Assembly (NCBI GenBank): GCA_964454685.1
Contig: CAYVTZ010000014.1
Location: 3,243 to 67,242, forward strand
Length of the DNA stretch: 64,000 nucleotides
Source of the DNA: CAYVTZ01 sp964454685
GTDB lineage: Bacteria; Bacillota; Clostridia; Christensenellales; Christensenellaceae
Direction: 5' to 3'
Shown here: positions 35,090 through 44,312 of the stretch, piece after piece
Position numbering within the stretch: the stretch's first letter is position 1
How the letters are laid out: every line of letters begins with the position of its first letter
Notes under the pieces: model-generated
Database searches by the model: none
What the model saw: only the letters and a program-made list of their open reading frames with translations
Told to the model about the DNA's origin: nothing
Position numbers and translations under genes: made by a program

Positions 35090-35118
35090 TTGACTGCGCA
35101 GTGAATTTCTGCTATACT
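35090..35118 (+). promoter_or_regulatory. Promoter of the yicC operon (extended -10)
   Basis: TTGACT at 35090-35095 and TATACT at 35113-35118 have a 17-base spacer, with TGC before the -10. It likely drives the long yicC-to-priA run of genes. Confidence 0.7.
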
Positions 35119-35161
35119 ATTATGATGTAATTTGACTGAGGAAAAGCGGGAGGAAATCGCA

Positions 35162-36037
35162 TTGAAGAGTATGACAGGCTTTGGGAAAAGCGAAATTGCC
35201 ATAGACGGCAGAAAACTGCGCATTGAGATTAAAACGGTCAACCATCGTTTTCTGGACATCAGCGTGCGCCAGCCCCGTTTTTTAATGCAAATGGAAGAAT
35301 ATATCCGCAAATGTGTGAAGGAGCGCCTTGCGCGCGGACGGGTAGAGCTGTTTATCAACTATGCTTCGGAGCGCGACGATTCCAAAAAGGTCGTAGTGGA
35401 CTTGCCGCTGATTACAGCGTACAAGGATGCGGCACGGCGCATTGCGGAAGCGACGGGTGTGGAGGACGATTTGACGGCGGCGCGGCTGATGCGGCTGCCG
35501 GACGCGGTCAACTATGAAGAAGAAGAGATGACCGAAGAAATGCTAAAAGAACTGGTGGATGTGAACCTGACGCATGCGCTGGATGAACTGATTGCGGCGC
35601 GCACACGCGAGGGCGCGGAACTGAAAAAGGATATTGTTTATCGGTTGAATCTGCTGATTGAACTTGCGCAGAGCATCAAAAGCAGGGAGCATACCGTGGT
35701 GGCGGACTACAAAAAGCGCCTTGAGGATCGGATGGCGGAACTGCTGGACGGTGCGGAGGTGGACGCGCAGCGCATTGCGCAAGAAGTTGCGTTTTATGCG
35801 GATCGCTGCAACATCACGGAAGAACTGGTGCGCATACAAAGCCACGTGCAGCATTTTTTGGATTCGACCACGCAAGATGGCGCGCAAGGCAGGAACATGG
35901 ACTTTATTGTGCAGGAGCTGAACCGCGAATTTAACACGATTGGATCAAAATCGCAGGATCAAGACATCACGCAGGCGGTCATTGTCGCAAAAGGCGAAAT
36001 TGAGAAGATTCGCGAACAGATACAAAATATAGAATAA
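35162..36037 (+). CDS. yicC: YicC family endoribonuclease
   Basis: A 291-residue protein with the family start KSMTGFGKSEI, the LRIEIKTVNHRFLDIS block and the C-terminal DUF1732 end (GRNMDFIVQELNREFNTIGSK). Recent work describes YicC proteins as RNA-cleaving enzymes. The start is TTG at 35162, seven bases after GGAGGA, which gives MKSMTGFG as in relatives. Other in-frame starts upstream lack a binding site. It heads the yicC-remA-gmk-rpoZ-coaBC block, as in Bacillus (yloC). Confidence 0.92.
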   Translation: MKSMTGFGKSEIAIDGRKLRIEIKTVNHRFLDISVRQPRFLMQMEEYIRKCVKERLARGRVELFINYASERDDSKKVVVDLPLITAYKDAARRIAEATGVEDDLTAARLMRLPDAVNYEEEEMTEEMLKELVDVNLTHALDELIAARTREGAELKKDIVYRLNLLIELAQSIKSREHTVVADYKKRLEDRMAELLDGAEVDAQRIAQEVAFYADRCNITEELVRIQSHVQHFLDSTTQDGAQGRNMDFIVQELNREFNTIGSKSQDQDITQAVIVAKGEIEKIREQIQNIE

Positions 36038-36049
36038 TGAGGTAAAACA

Positions 36050-36313
36050 ATGGCTGTAAGCCTGATTAACATTGGATTTGGGAATGTGATTTCGGCGAAC
36101 CGCGTGGTGGCGATCGTAAGCCCGGAGTCTGCGCCCATCAAACGCATTGTGACGGAAGCGCGTGCAAAGGGTATGCTGATTGACGCGACATACGGACGCA
36201 GAACGCGCGCCGTTGCCATCATGAACAGCGATCACGTGGTGCTGTGCGCGGTGCAGCCGGAGACCGTGGCGCACCGGATCATTGCAAGCGACCACGAGGA
36301 GGATAACGCATGA
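36050..36313 (+). CDS. remA: RemA family extracellular-matrix regulator (DUF370)
   Basis: An 87-residue protein with the conserved INIGFGNVISANRVVAIV start and ATYGRRTRAV. In Bacillus RemA is a ring-shaped DNA-binding activator of biofilm-matrix genes, and its location between yicC and gmk is the same. GAGG precedes the ATG. It overlaps gmk by four bases. Confidence 0.92.
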   Translation: MAVSLINIGFGNVISANRVVAIVSPESAPIKRIVTEARAKGMLIDATYGRRTRAVAIMNSDHVVLCAVQPETVAHRIIASDHEEDNA

Positions 36314-36879
36314 TGAATGGACGGTTGTATGTGGTTTCCGGCCCTTCCGGATGTGGAAAGGGTACCGTGATCGGAGCGCTGCTTCAAGAAGTACAAGGGC
36401 TGGAGCTTTCCATTTCCTGCACCACACGCAGCCCGCGTGATGGGGATATTGAGGGTGTAACCTACTACTTCAAGACAGAGCAGGAATTTTTAGACATGAT
36501 TGAGCAGGGCGCTTTTTTGGAGTATGAGCAGGTTTATGCGGGGCGATATTACGGAACGCCCAAGGAAATCGTACTGCGCAAGCTGGACGAAGGCACGGAT
36601 ATGCTGCTGGAAATCGACGTATATGGCGCGCTGAAAGTGAAAGAGAATTTTCCCGATGCGGTGTTGATCTACATTATGCCGCCTTCCAGGGAAATTTTGC
36701 TGCAGCGTTTACGCGGCAGGGGCACAGAGACGGAAGAGCAGATACAAATGCGCTTTGCAAAATCCGAAGAAGAGATGGAGCAGGCGAGAAAATATGACCA
36801 CGTTATTGTCAACGATGTGTTGCGCGACGCGGTTGATCAAGTGAAAGCGATTATGAGAAAGAGCGAGGAGAAAATATGA
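36310..36879 (+). CDS. gmk: Guanylate kinase
   Basis: A 189-residue kinase that converts GMP to GDP. Walker A is SGPSGCGKGTV, the GMP-binding segment is SCTTRSPRDGDIEGVTYYF, and the lid region has RLRGRGTETEEQIQMR. GAGGAGG precedes two adjacent ATGs (36310 and 36313), and either could be used. Overlaps with remA and rpoZ suggest coupling. Confidence 0.96.
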   Translation: MMNGRLYVVSGPSGCGKGTVIGALLQEVQGLELSISCTTRSPRDGDIEGVTYYFKTEQEFLDMIEQGAFLEYEQVYAGRYYGTPKEIVLRKLDEGTDMLLEIDVYGALKVKENFPDAVLIYIMPPSREILLQRLRGRGTETEEQIQMRFAKSEEEMEQARKYDHVIVNDVLRDAVDQVKAIMRKSEEKI

Positions 36880-37082
36880 TTCATTTAGAACTCAATGATC
36901 TGTTGGCAAAGGTGGACTGCCGTTATACGCTGATTGTAGAGGCAGCGAAGCGCGCGCGTCAACTGATTGACGGGGCGCAGCCGTTGACGGAAAAGGTTGA
37001 TCCCAACCCCGTTTCTCAAGCGGTAAACGAGATTTTGGACAACAAAGTAACCTTTATTCGCGTTTCGGACGGAATTAAATAA
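36876..37082 (+). CDS. rpoZ: RNA polymerase omega subunit
   Basis: A 68-residue omega subunit (LLAKVDCRYTLIVEAAKRARQL, then the NPVSQAVNEI helix). Omega supports assembly of the beta' subunit. GAGGAG precedes the ATG, which overlaps gmk by four bases. Short, as usual for Firmicutes. Confidence 0.92.
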   Translation: MIHLELNDLLAKVDCRYTLIVEAAKRARQLIDGAQPLTEKVDPNPVSQAVNEILDNKVTFIRVSDGIK

Positions 37083-37083
37083 C

Positions 37084-38277
37084 ATGTTGGATGGTCTGCA
37101 TGTGCTGGTGGGCGTGACCGGCGGAATCGCTGCGTACAAGACGGCGATGCTGGTCAGTTTACTGAAAAAGGCGGGAGCGGACGTGCATGTCGTTATGACG
37201 GAAGCGGCGACGCGGTTTGTTGCGCCGCTTACGTTCGAGACCATGAGTGGGAATCCCGTTGCGATAGATACTTTTTCGCGCGAGGTACCGTGGGAAGTGG
37301 AACATATTTCGCTTGCAAAGCAGGCTGATTTGGCTATTGTTGCGCCGGCAACGGCAAACACGATTGCCAAGCTGGCTTATGGCATTGCGGACAATATGCT
37401 AACGACAACGCTGCTGGCATACAAAAAAAAGCTGTACCTTGCACCCGCAATGAATACGGCAATGCTGGAGCATCCGGCGACGCAGCAGAACATCAAAACG
37501 CTTGTGGAGCGCGGCGCAGGTGTGATTGCGCCGGACAGCGGGCTGTTAGCTTGCGGTGATATCGGCAGCGGCCGCATGGCCGAACCACAGGAAATTTTCA
37601 ATTACATTTGGGCAGATTTGACATCTGTCAAGGATTTAGAGGGCAAGAGAGTCTTAATCACTGCCGGACCCACACGTGAGGCGATTGATCCTGTGCGCTA
37701 TTTGACCAATCGCTCTTCGGGGAAGATGGGCTATGCGCTGGCAACGGCCGCGAGGAACCGCGGCGCGCAGGTGACGCTGATCTCCGGTCCAGTTTCCATG
37801 CAGTCGCCCGGTGGTGTGACGCTGGTCAGCGTGGAGAGTGCGCGGCAGATGTACGATATGGTGATGCACCACAAAGGTGATCAGGATATCATTATCATGA
37901 GCGCGGCGGTGGCAGACTACACCCCCAGAACGGTCAGCGATCAGAAAATCAAAAAGCAGGACGCTGCTGTGATTGAACTGGAAAAAACGACGGATATCCT
38001 GCGCGAACTGGGAGCGCAAAAGCACTGCTATCTTGCGGGCTTTGCTGCCGAAACACAGAGGTTGGAGCAGTATGCAAAAGATAAACTAGAGAAGAAGAAT
38101 TTAGACATGATTATCGCAAATGATGTGTCGGATTCCTCCATCGGCTTTGACAGCGAACAAAATGCCGTAACGATTTACAAGCGGGATGGTGGGAGTGTTC
38201 ATGTTTCGCGCCGTTCCAAGCTGGAAGTGGCGGATCGGATTTTGGATGAGATCGTGAGAGAAAGCCAACCGAAATAG
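37084..38277 (+). CDS. coaBC: Bifunctional CoaBC (phosphopantothenoylcysteine decarboxylase/synthase)
   Basis: A 397-residue enzyme for two steps of coenzyme A synthesis. The CoaC flavoprotein half has VGVTGGIAAYK, the active-site histidine in WEVEHISLAKQ, APAMNTAM and the cysteine-containing GLLACGDIGSGRMAEP. The CoaB half has TAGPTREAIDPVRYLTNRSS and the lysine-rich KIKKQ loop. It starts two bases after the rpoZ stop. The order rpoZ-coaBC-priA is conserved. Confidence 0.96.
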   Translation: MLDGLHVLVGVTGGIAAYKTAMLVSLLKKAGADVHVVMTEAATRFVAPLTFETMSGNPVAIDTFSREVPWEVEHISLAKQADLAIVAPATANTIAKLAYGIADNMLTTTLLAYKKKLYLAPAMNTAMLEHPATQQNIKTLVERGAGVIAPDSGLLACGDIGSGRMAEPQEIFNYIWADLTSVKDLEGKRVLITAGPTREAIDPVRYLTNRSSGKMGYALATAARNRGAQVTLISGPVSMQSPGGVTLVSVESARQMYDMVMHHKGDQDIIIMSAAVADYTPRTVSDQKIKKQDAAVIELEKTTDILRELGAQKHCYLAGFAAETQRLEQYAKDKLEKKNLDMIIANDVSDSSIGFDSEQNAVTIYKRDGGSVHVSRRSKLEVADRILDEIVRESQPK

Positions 38278-38281
38278 AGCG

Positions 38282-38389
38282 GTGAAACGCTTTTTTGCAG
38301 GATCGGGAGTGGTGTTGCTTTTAGTGATTGGCTGGCAAAACGCACGCCGTGGTGTGGAGGATATCATTTGTACGCAAATGTCATCATAG
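38282..38389 (+). CDS. Possible 35-residue single-helix membrane peptide
   Basis: GTG at 38282 opens a 35-codon frame between coaBC and priA. The peptide has a basic start (VKRFF), one hydrophobic stretch (GVVLLLVIGW), then NARRGVEDIICTQMSS. It overlaps the priA start by 22 bases. The ribosome binding site is weak (GAGCG directly before it), so it may be chance. I do not recognise the family. Confidence 0.3.
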   Translation: MKRFFAGSGVVLLLVIGWQNARRGVEDIICTQMSS

Positions 38390-40575
38390 ACGTATCACAT
38401 GCACAGATTGACCGGGTGTTTGAATACCGCATTCCCGACGGAATGCGTCTTACGCCCGGTTTTCGCGTTGCGGTGCCCTTTGGGAAATCGGATGAAGTGG
38501 ACGGCGTGGTAATGGATGTGCACGAGCAGGCTGCGTTTGAGCCGGAGAAGATCAAGCCTGTCCTGCGCCTGCTGGATGACTTTGCGGCAATCACCTTGGA
38601 GCAACTTGCGCTGGCACGTCACTTGGCGCAGGAATATCGCTGTACACTGGCGGCGGCGTTGCGCTTTATGATTCCTGCGCAACTGCGCGGCGGTGCGGTG
38701 CGGGAAAAGACGCAGGCCATGGTTTCCCTTGCGATGGAAGGGGAAACGCTGCAGGAACAGATTGATTTGCTGCATAAGAAGGACGGTACGGTGAAATATC
38801 CGCGACAACTGGAACTGATTCAGCGATTGCGGCAGGAAGGGGCGGTGCCGCGGTCGACGTGCAATGCGTCTGCGCTGAAATCGCTGATGGCGAAAGGTGT
38901 GGTGGCGTGCACACAGGAGGCGCAATATCGCGCTCCCTTTGGGCAGGAGATTGAACAGATCGTAGACTACGAGCTTTCAGAGGAGCAGAAAGCGGTGCTG
39001 CAACAGATACATACCGCAACAAACAAACAGTTTTTGCTGCATGGCGTGACAGGCAGCGGCAAGACGGAGGTATACATCCGCCTGATGCGCGAATGCCTTG
39101 CGCAGGGAAAGACGGCGATCATGCTGGTGCCGGAAATCTCTTTGACCCCACAGACATACCGCTTTTTGAAGCAGCGGTTTTCCGAGTATATCGCGGTGTT
39201 TCATTCAGGGCTATCTGCCGGCGAGCGCTACGATGAATGGCTGCGCGTGAAACGCGGGGAAGCGAAAATCGTTCTGGGAGCGCGATCGGCGGTGTTTGCG
39301 CCTCTGGAGCATATCGGCATCATCATTGTGGATGAGGAACACGAGAGCAGCTATCGTGCGGACAACTATCCACAATATACCGCGCATGAAATTGCGCGCT
39401 TTCGCTGTGCGTTGCATGATGCGATTCTGTTACTGGGCAGTGCCACGCCGCAGGTGGAGACCTATTACGAAACGCAAACGGGAACGTTACAGTTGCTGAG
39501 GATGCAGCAGCGTTTGTTTGGGTTACAGTTGCCGCGTGTGCAGGTGGTGGATATGCGCGAGGAGCTGAAGCAGGGGAATCGAAGCGTGATCAGCGGCGCG
39601 CTCTATCATGCAATGCAGCGTGCGCTGCAAGAGAACAAGCAGATCATGCTGTTTTTGAATCGGCGGGGATTTTCCACTTTTGTAATGTGCCGCGGATGTG
39701 GGTTCACCGTGCAGTGCAGTGCGTGTGATGTAACGATGACATATCACAAGAGCGAGGGACAGTTGCGCTGCCATTATTGCGGCAGAACGCAGAACATGCC
39801 AAAGGTCTGCCCGCAGTGCGGCAAACCGTATTTAAAATACTTTGGTGTGGGAACGCAGCAGGTGCAGGAACAGGTACAGTCGTTGTTTCCCAAGGCGCGA
39901 TTGCTGCGCATGGATCTTGATACGATGAAAGCCAAGGATGCGCCCTTGCAGCTATTTGACGCTTTTTCCAATCGTGAGGCGGATATTTTAATTGGAACGC
40001 AGATGATTTCCAAGGGATTTGACTTCGGAAATGTGGCGGTTTCGGCAGTGCTGGCGGCGGATGCGACGCTGAATTTCCCCGACTATCGCAGCGCGGAGCG
40101 TACATTTTGCCAGATTACGCAGGTGGCGGGGCGCGCGGGACGCAAAGAGGCGGGGAGCGTGATCGTGCAGACCTATCAACCGCAGCACTATGCGGTGCGC
40201 TTTGCACAGCAACACGATTACGAAGGATTTGTGCAGCAGGAGCTTGCGCTGCGCAGAATGCAGAAGCTACCGCCTTATTCCAAGTATGTGCGAATCCAGT
40301 TTTCCGGCGATGACGAGGCGCGTGTGGTGGCGTCGGTGAAAGATTTCATTTTACGATTAAAAAACGTGCTTTTACCGCACAAAAATGATATAATTAGTAT
40401 CACGGCAGCACAGTCTGCCGTGCGTCGGATTAACAATCGTGTACGCTATCATATTTTGCTGCGCGTTGCGCAAAAAGATGCGGCGATGGTGGAGCAGATT
40501 ATGGCGATCTTTCAAGAAGCGCAATATGAAAAGGTAATGACGGGAATTGAAATAAACCCGATGAATATGACTTAA
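38368..40575 (+). CDS. priA: Primosomal protein N' (replication restart helicase PriA)
   Basis: A 735-residue helicase with an N-terminal DNA-binding domain (YANVIIDVSHAQIDRVFEY) and Walker A HGVTGSGKTEVYIRL. The DEAH-type box is VDEEHESSYRADN. The two zinc sites use eight cysteines (CRGCGFTVQCSACDVTM, CHYCGRTQNMPKVCPQCG), and motifs V-VI have IGTQMISKGFDF and QVAGRAGR. It reloads DnaB at stalled forks. The start is TTG 38368, seven bases after GGAGG, giving MYANVIIDVS, the usual family start. Confidence 0.96.
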   Translation: MYANVIIDVSHAQIDRVFEYRIPDGMRLTPGFRVAVPFGKSDEVDGVVMDVHEQAAFEPEKIKPVLRLLDDFAAITLEQLALARHLAQEYRCTLAAALRFMIPAQLRGGAVREKTQAMVSLAMEGETLQEQIDLLHKKDGTVKYPRQLELIQRLRQEGAVPRSTCNASALKSLMAKGVVACTQEAQYRAPFGQEIEQIVDYELSEEQKAVLQQIHTATNKQFLLHGVTGSGKTEVYIRLMRECLAQGKTAIMLVPEISLTPQTYRFLKQRFSEYIAVFHSGLSAGERYDEWLRVKRGEAKIVLGARSAVFAPLEHIGIIIVDEEHESSYRADNYPQYTAHEIARFRCALHDAILLLGSATPQVETYYETQTGTLQLLRMQQRLFGLQLPRVQVVDMREELKQGNRSVISGALYHAMQRALQENKQIMLFLNRRGFSTFVMCRGCGFTVQCSACDVTMTYHKSEGQLRCHYCGRTQNMPKVCPQCGKPYLKYFGVGTQQVQEQVQSLFPKARLLRMDLDTMKAKDAPLQLFDAFSNREADILIGTQMISKGFDFGNVAVSAVLAADATLNFPDYRSAERTFCQITQVAGRAGRKEAGSVIVQTYQPQHYAVRFAQQHDYEGFVQQELALRRMQKLPPYSKYVRIQFSGDDEARVVASVKDFILRLKNVLLPHKNDIISITAAQSAVRRINNRVRYHILLRVAQKDAAMVEQIMAIFQEAQYEKVMTGIEINPMNMT

Positions 40576-40590
40576 AATACGGAGGAACCT

Positions 40591-41067
40591 ATGGCAACAA
40601 GAACCATTATTGAAGGGGATAACCCGCGTCTGCGCAAGACTTCTAAAGTGGTAAACAAAATCAACAACCATATCACAGAGTTATTGGACGATTTGGCACA
40701 GACCATGTATGAGGCGCGTGGCGTTGGGCTGGCTGCGCCGCAGGTGGGCGTGCTGCGTCGTGTGATTGTGGTGGATGCGGGGGATGGGCTGATCGAACTG
40801 ATTAACCCTGAAATCGTATCCATGGAGGGACAACAGCGCGAGGAGGAAGGATGCCTTTCATTGCCGGAGGACAACGGCTATGTGATTCGCCCCGCGAAGG
40901 TTACGGTAAAGGGGCTGAATCGTGCGGGCGAAGAGGTGACATACACGGGTGAGGAATTACTTGCGCGCGCGTTTGTGCATGAGATCGATCACCTGGATGG
41001 CGTACTGTTTACGGATAAAATGATCGAACGCATTGTAAATGAGGATCATCATGACGGCGGACTCTAA
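40591..41067 (+). CDS. def: Peptide deformylase
   Basis: A 158-residue metalloprotease that removes the formyl group from new proteins. All three motifs are intact: GVGLAAPQVG, EEGCLSLP and HEIDHLDG, giving the cysteine and two histidine metal ligands. GGAGG precedes the ATG. It overlaps fmt, whose product adds the same formyl group to the initiator tRNA. Confidence 0.97.
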   Translation: MATRTIIEGDNPRLRKTSKVVNKINNHITELLDDLAQTMYEARGVGLAAPQVGVLRRVIVVDAGDGLIELINPEIVSMEGQQREEEGCLSLPEDNGYVIRPAKVTVKGLNRAGEEVTYTGEELLARAFVHEIDHLDGVLFTDKMIERIVNEDHHDGGL

Positions 41068-42010
41068 GCAGATCGGGCGCATCGTTTTTCTGGGAACGCC
41101 GGATTTTGCGCTCCCGCCTTTGCGCATGTTGATGGAGCAGGGGTATGAGGTAGCGGCGGTGATTACGCAGCCGGATCGTAAGGCAGGGCGTGGGCACAAG
41201 CTGGTGCCGCCGCCAGTGAAGGTGCTGGCGGAGTTGCACGGCATTCCGGTCTATCAATTTGAAAAAATAAGCCGTGACGGGGTGCAGACTCTGCGCGAGC
41301 TTGCGCCGGATTTGATGATTACGGCGGCATATGGGCACATATTGACGCAGGAAATTTTGGATATTCCGAAGCACGGCTGCATCAATGTGCATGCCTCGCT
41401 TCTGCCCAAACTGCGTGGCAGCGCACCCATTCAATGGGCAATCATCACGGGGGAGCACGAGACAGGCGTGACGACGATGTATACGGTTTTGGCGCTGGAT
41501 GCGGGTGATATTTTAGAGCGCGAATCCATTCAAATCGCGCCGGATATGACGGCGGGAGAACTATACACACAGCTGAGTGAGCTGGGCGCGGCCGTATTGA
41601 AGCGTACGCTGGAAAAGCTGGCGGCGGGAACGCTGGAGCGCACACCGCAGAATGAAAACGAAATGACATATTTTCCGATGTTCCGCAAGGGATTCGGCGC
41701 GATGGACTTTGGAAAATCCTTTGAGGAGCTGTACAATTTTGTACGCGGTACGAATCCGGTTCCGGGCGCGTATTTTACTTATGAAGGCGAAAAAGTGAAG
41801 GTGTTTGCCATTGCCAAAGCGCAGGGGCGCGGCAGAGCGGGCGAAATTTTAACGGCGGATGACAAAAACGGACTGGTGATCGCTTGTGCGGACGGCGCGG
41901 TGCGCATTGTAGAGATGCAGCGCATGGGCGCAAAACAAATGCGCGCGGAGGACAGTTTGCGCGGAAAGAAGATGCAGACGGGCTGCTGCGTCATGGAGGA
42001 GAAAGATTGA
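41051..42010 (+). CDS. fmt: Methionyl-tRNA formyltransferase
   Basis: A 319-residue enzyme with IVFLGTPDFALPPL, the catalytic HGCINVHASLLPKLRGSAPIQWA region (Asn, His; aspartate later in LDAGDIL) and the C-terminal OB-like domain. ATG 41051 follows TGAGGA by five bases; an ATG at 41039 would add four residues (MRII). It overlaps def by 17 bases and touches rsmB with TTGA. Confidence 0.95.
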   Translation: MTADSKQIGRIVFLGTPDFALPPLRMLMEQGYEVAAVITQPDRKAGRGHKLVPPPVKVLAELHGIPVYQFEKISRDGVQTLRELAPDLMITAAYGHILTQEILDIPKHGCINVHASLLPKLRGSAPIQWAIITGEHETGVTTMYTVLALDAGDILERESIQIAPDMTAGELYTQLSELGAAVLKRTLEKLAAGTLERTPQNENEMTYFPMFRKGFGAMDFGKSFEELYNFVRGTNPVPGAYFTYEGEKVKVFAIAKAQGRGRAGEILTADDKNGLVIACADGAVRIVEMQRMGAKQMRAEDSLRGKKMQTGCCVMEEKD

Positions 42011-43284
42011 ACGCAAGACGCATTGCGCTGCAAGTGTTGACAGAAGTGATACAAAATCAGAGCTATTTGAATTTGACGCTCAAGTCTGCGTTTCCGTCGC
42101 AGACATCGCCGGAAGACAAACGATTTGTAACGGCGCTGGTCAACACGACGTTAGAGAATCTGTTGCGCATCGATTATGTGTTAAGACAATTCGTACAGAC
42201 AAAGCGCGTGCATACGGTGGTGCAAAACATTTTGCGTTTGGGCGCGTGCCAACTGATGTTCTTTGAGCATGTCCCTGCATCGGCAGCGGTCAATGAAAGT
42301 GTGAAACTGGTGCAGAGCGTAGGCAAGGCGCAGCTCAAGGGGTTTGTAAATGCGACGCTGCGCAACCTTTCCGGTAATTTAGGCAAGCTGCACTACCCGG
42401 ACCGTAATGCCGATACGGCAGAGTTTTTCAGTATTTTTTACAGCTATCCCAAATGGCTGTGTGAACAATATATCCGTGATTACGGTGCGAAGCAGACGGA
42501 AGAATTGCTGAGCTATCAGCCTGATTTTGCACGTGTGTGCGTACGCATTGCGGATGCGTCGGCATTTTCTGCGGATGAGCCGGGGCAGTATTACGAGGAT
42601 GCAGGTTACCTCAAAAACGCGGCGGGCGTGGAACGACTTCCCGCGTTTGTAAGCGGCGCGATTACGGTACAGGGCGAGGCTTCTATGCTTTGCGTGCGCG
42701 CGGCAGGGGTGCAAAGCGAGGATCGCGTACTGGATGTGTGCGCGGCGCCCGGCGGAAAGAGTGCATATTTTGCGCAGTTTGCAAAGGAAGTGGTCGGCGT
42801 GGAGCTGCATGAGCATCGTTGCGGTTTGATGCGCGCTAATTTCGAGCGGCTGCACGTTAAGAATGTGAGCATTGTACAGGCAGACGCGACGCAGGAGCAT
42901 GCAGACTGGGCGGAACGATTTGATGTGGTGGCGGTGGACGCGCCTTGTTCCGCGTTGGGGCTGGCCTACCGCAAGCCGGACATCAAGCTGTTTAAGACGC
43001 GCGAGGATGTGGAGCAGCTTTCGGCGCTGCAACAGCAGATTTTGAACGTAAGCAGTCGCTATGTGAAGCCGGGCGGCACTCTGATGTATTCTACCTGCAC
43101 CATGAACAAGCAGGAAAATGAGGACAATGTGCACCGCTTTTTGCAGGAGCACCCGCAATTTGAATGTGCGCCGCTGATATTGCCGCAAGCGTTCAAGCAA
43201 TACGAGCGGGACGGGATGATACAGTTGTTTGCCAGCCGCGATGGGATTGATGGCTTTTTTGTTGCGAGGATGAAGCGGAAATGA
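42007..43284 (+). CDS. rsmB: 16S rRNA (cytosine-967-C5)-methyltransferase
   Basis: A 425-residue RsmB/Sun. The N-terminal NusB-like domain is residues 1-140 (ARRIALQVLTEV, FVNATLRNLSGN). The methyltransferase has the SAM loop LDVCAAPGGKSAYF and both catalytic cysteines in DAPCSALGL and YSTCTMNKQENED. The start is the TTG at 42007, after GGAGGA, which overlaps the fmt stop. The frame upstream lacks family support. Confidence 0.94.
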   Translation: MNARRIALQVLTEVIQNQSYLNLTLKSAFPSQTSPEDKRFVTALVNTTLENLLRIDYVLRQFVQTKRVHTVVQNILRLGACQLMFFEHVPASAAVNESVKLVQSVGKAQLKGFVNATLRNLSGNLGKLHYPDRNADTAEFFSIFYSYPKWLCEQYIRDYGAKQTEELLSYQPDFARVCVRIADASAFSADEPGQYYEDAGYLKNAAGVERLPAFVSGAITVQGEASMLCVRAAGVQSEDRVLDVCAAPGGKSAYFAQFAKEVVGVELHEHRCGLMRANFERLHVKNVSIVQADATQEHADWAERFDVVAVDAPCSALGLAYRKPDIKLFKTREDVEQLSALQQQILNVSSRYVKPGGTLMYSTCTMNKQENEDNVHRFLQEHPQFECAPLILPQAFKQYERDGMIQLFASRDGIDGFFVARMKRK

Positions 43285-44312
43285 TGCTGCTGGACTACAA
43301 CATGGCGCAGCTCAAGGAATTTTTCACTGCAATGGGCGAAAAACCTTTTCGCGCAATGCAGGTATTTCACGCGTTGGCGTTGGGTACTGCGTTTGAAGAT
43401 ATGACGGATTTGCCGCTTGCGCTGCGTCAGAGACTGCGGGAGCAGGCATCCGAAGGGTTTTTACGGGAGTTGGATTGCAGAAAATCCACAGACGGTACGA
43501 TCAAATATCTGTTGGAATGCGCGGATGGCGAAACGGTTGAGTGCGTATTTTTGCCGAATAGTTATGGCAACACGGTCTGTGTATCCACACAGGTGGGATG
43601 TGCGATGGGATGCGCGTTTTGCACATCGGGCGAACATGGAAAGGTGAGAGACCTTTCTGCGGGAGAGATTTTGGCGCAGGTGATCGCCATGAATCGCGCG
43701 CAGGGCAGTGGACGCAACATCAGCAATGTGGTGCTGATGGGTATGGGAGAGCCGCTGGATAACTATGATAATGTAATTGCCTTTTTGCGTTTGATTGGCG
43801 ACCCGGCAGGACTGGGGTTCAGCATGCGCAACATTTCGGTTTCGACCTGTGGGCTGGTTTTGCAGATTCACAAGCTGGCACAGGAACAGCTGCAAGTGAC
43901 GCTGTCTATTTCGCTGCATAGCGCCATAGATGAAAAGCGTAAGGAGATCATGCCCATTGCGCGGCGATATTCTGTTGCGGAGGTGATGGACGCGGCGCGT
44001 CTGTATTTTAACCAAACCGGACGGCGCGTTATTTTAGAATATACGATGATACAGGGATTCAATGTTTCGCAAGAGGATGCGCAGGAGATCGCGCGGATTA
44101 CAAAAGGGTTTGCATGCCACGTGAACCTGATTCCGCTGAACGATTCGGCATGTGCGTACACTTCGCCGGATCGGGGAGCGTGCCATGCGTTTGCACACCG
44201 ATTGGAACAATTAGGCGTGAGCGCTTCGGTACGCAGATCTATGGGCGGCGACATTGAAGGGGCTTGTGGGCAGTTAAGAGCAAGAAATCAACAGGAGCGG
44301 GATAAAGCATGA
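43281..44312 (+). CDS. rlmN: 23S rRNA (adenine-2503-C2)-methyltransferase / tRNA methyltransferase
   Basis: A 343-residue radical-SAM enzyme. The CxxxCxxC cluster motif is CAMGCAFCTSG, the N-terminal helical domain begins LDYNMAQLKEFFTAMGEKPFRAMQ, and the acceptor cysteine near the end is in GGDIEGACGQL. It methylates A2503 of 23S rRNA and A37 of some tRNAs. It overlaps rsmB and prpC by four bases each. Confidence 0.96.
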   Translation: MMLLDYNMAQLKEFFTAMGEKPFRAMQVFHALALGTAFEDMTDLPLALRQRLREQASEGFLRELDCRKSTDGTIKYLLECADGETVECVFLPNSYGNTVCVSTQVGCAMGCAFCTSGEHGKVRDLSAGEILAQVIAMNRAQGSGRNISNVVLMGMGEPLDNYDNVIAFLRLIGDPAGLGFSMRNISVSTCGLVLQIHKLAQEQLQVTLSISLHSAIDEKRKEIMPIARRYSVAEVMDAARLYFNQTGRRVILEYTMIQGFNVSQEDAQEIARITKGFACHVNLIPLNDSACAYTSPDRGACHAFAHRLEQLGVSASVRRSMGGDIEGACGQLRARNQQERDKA

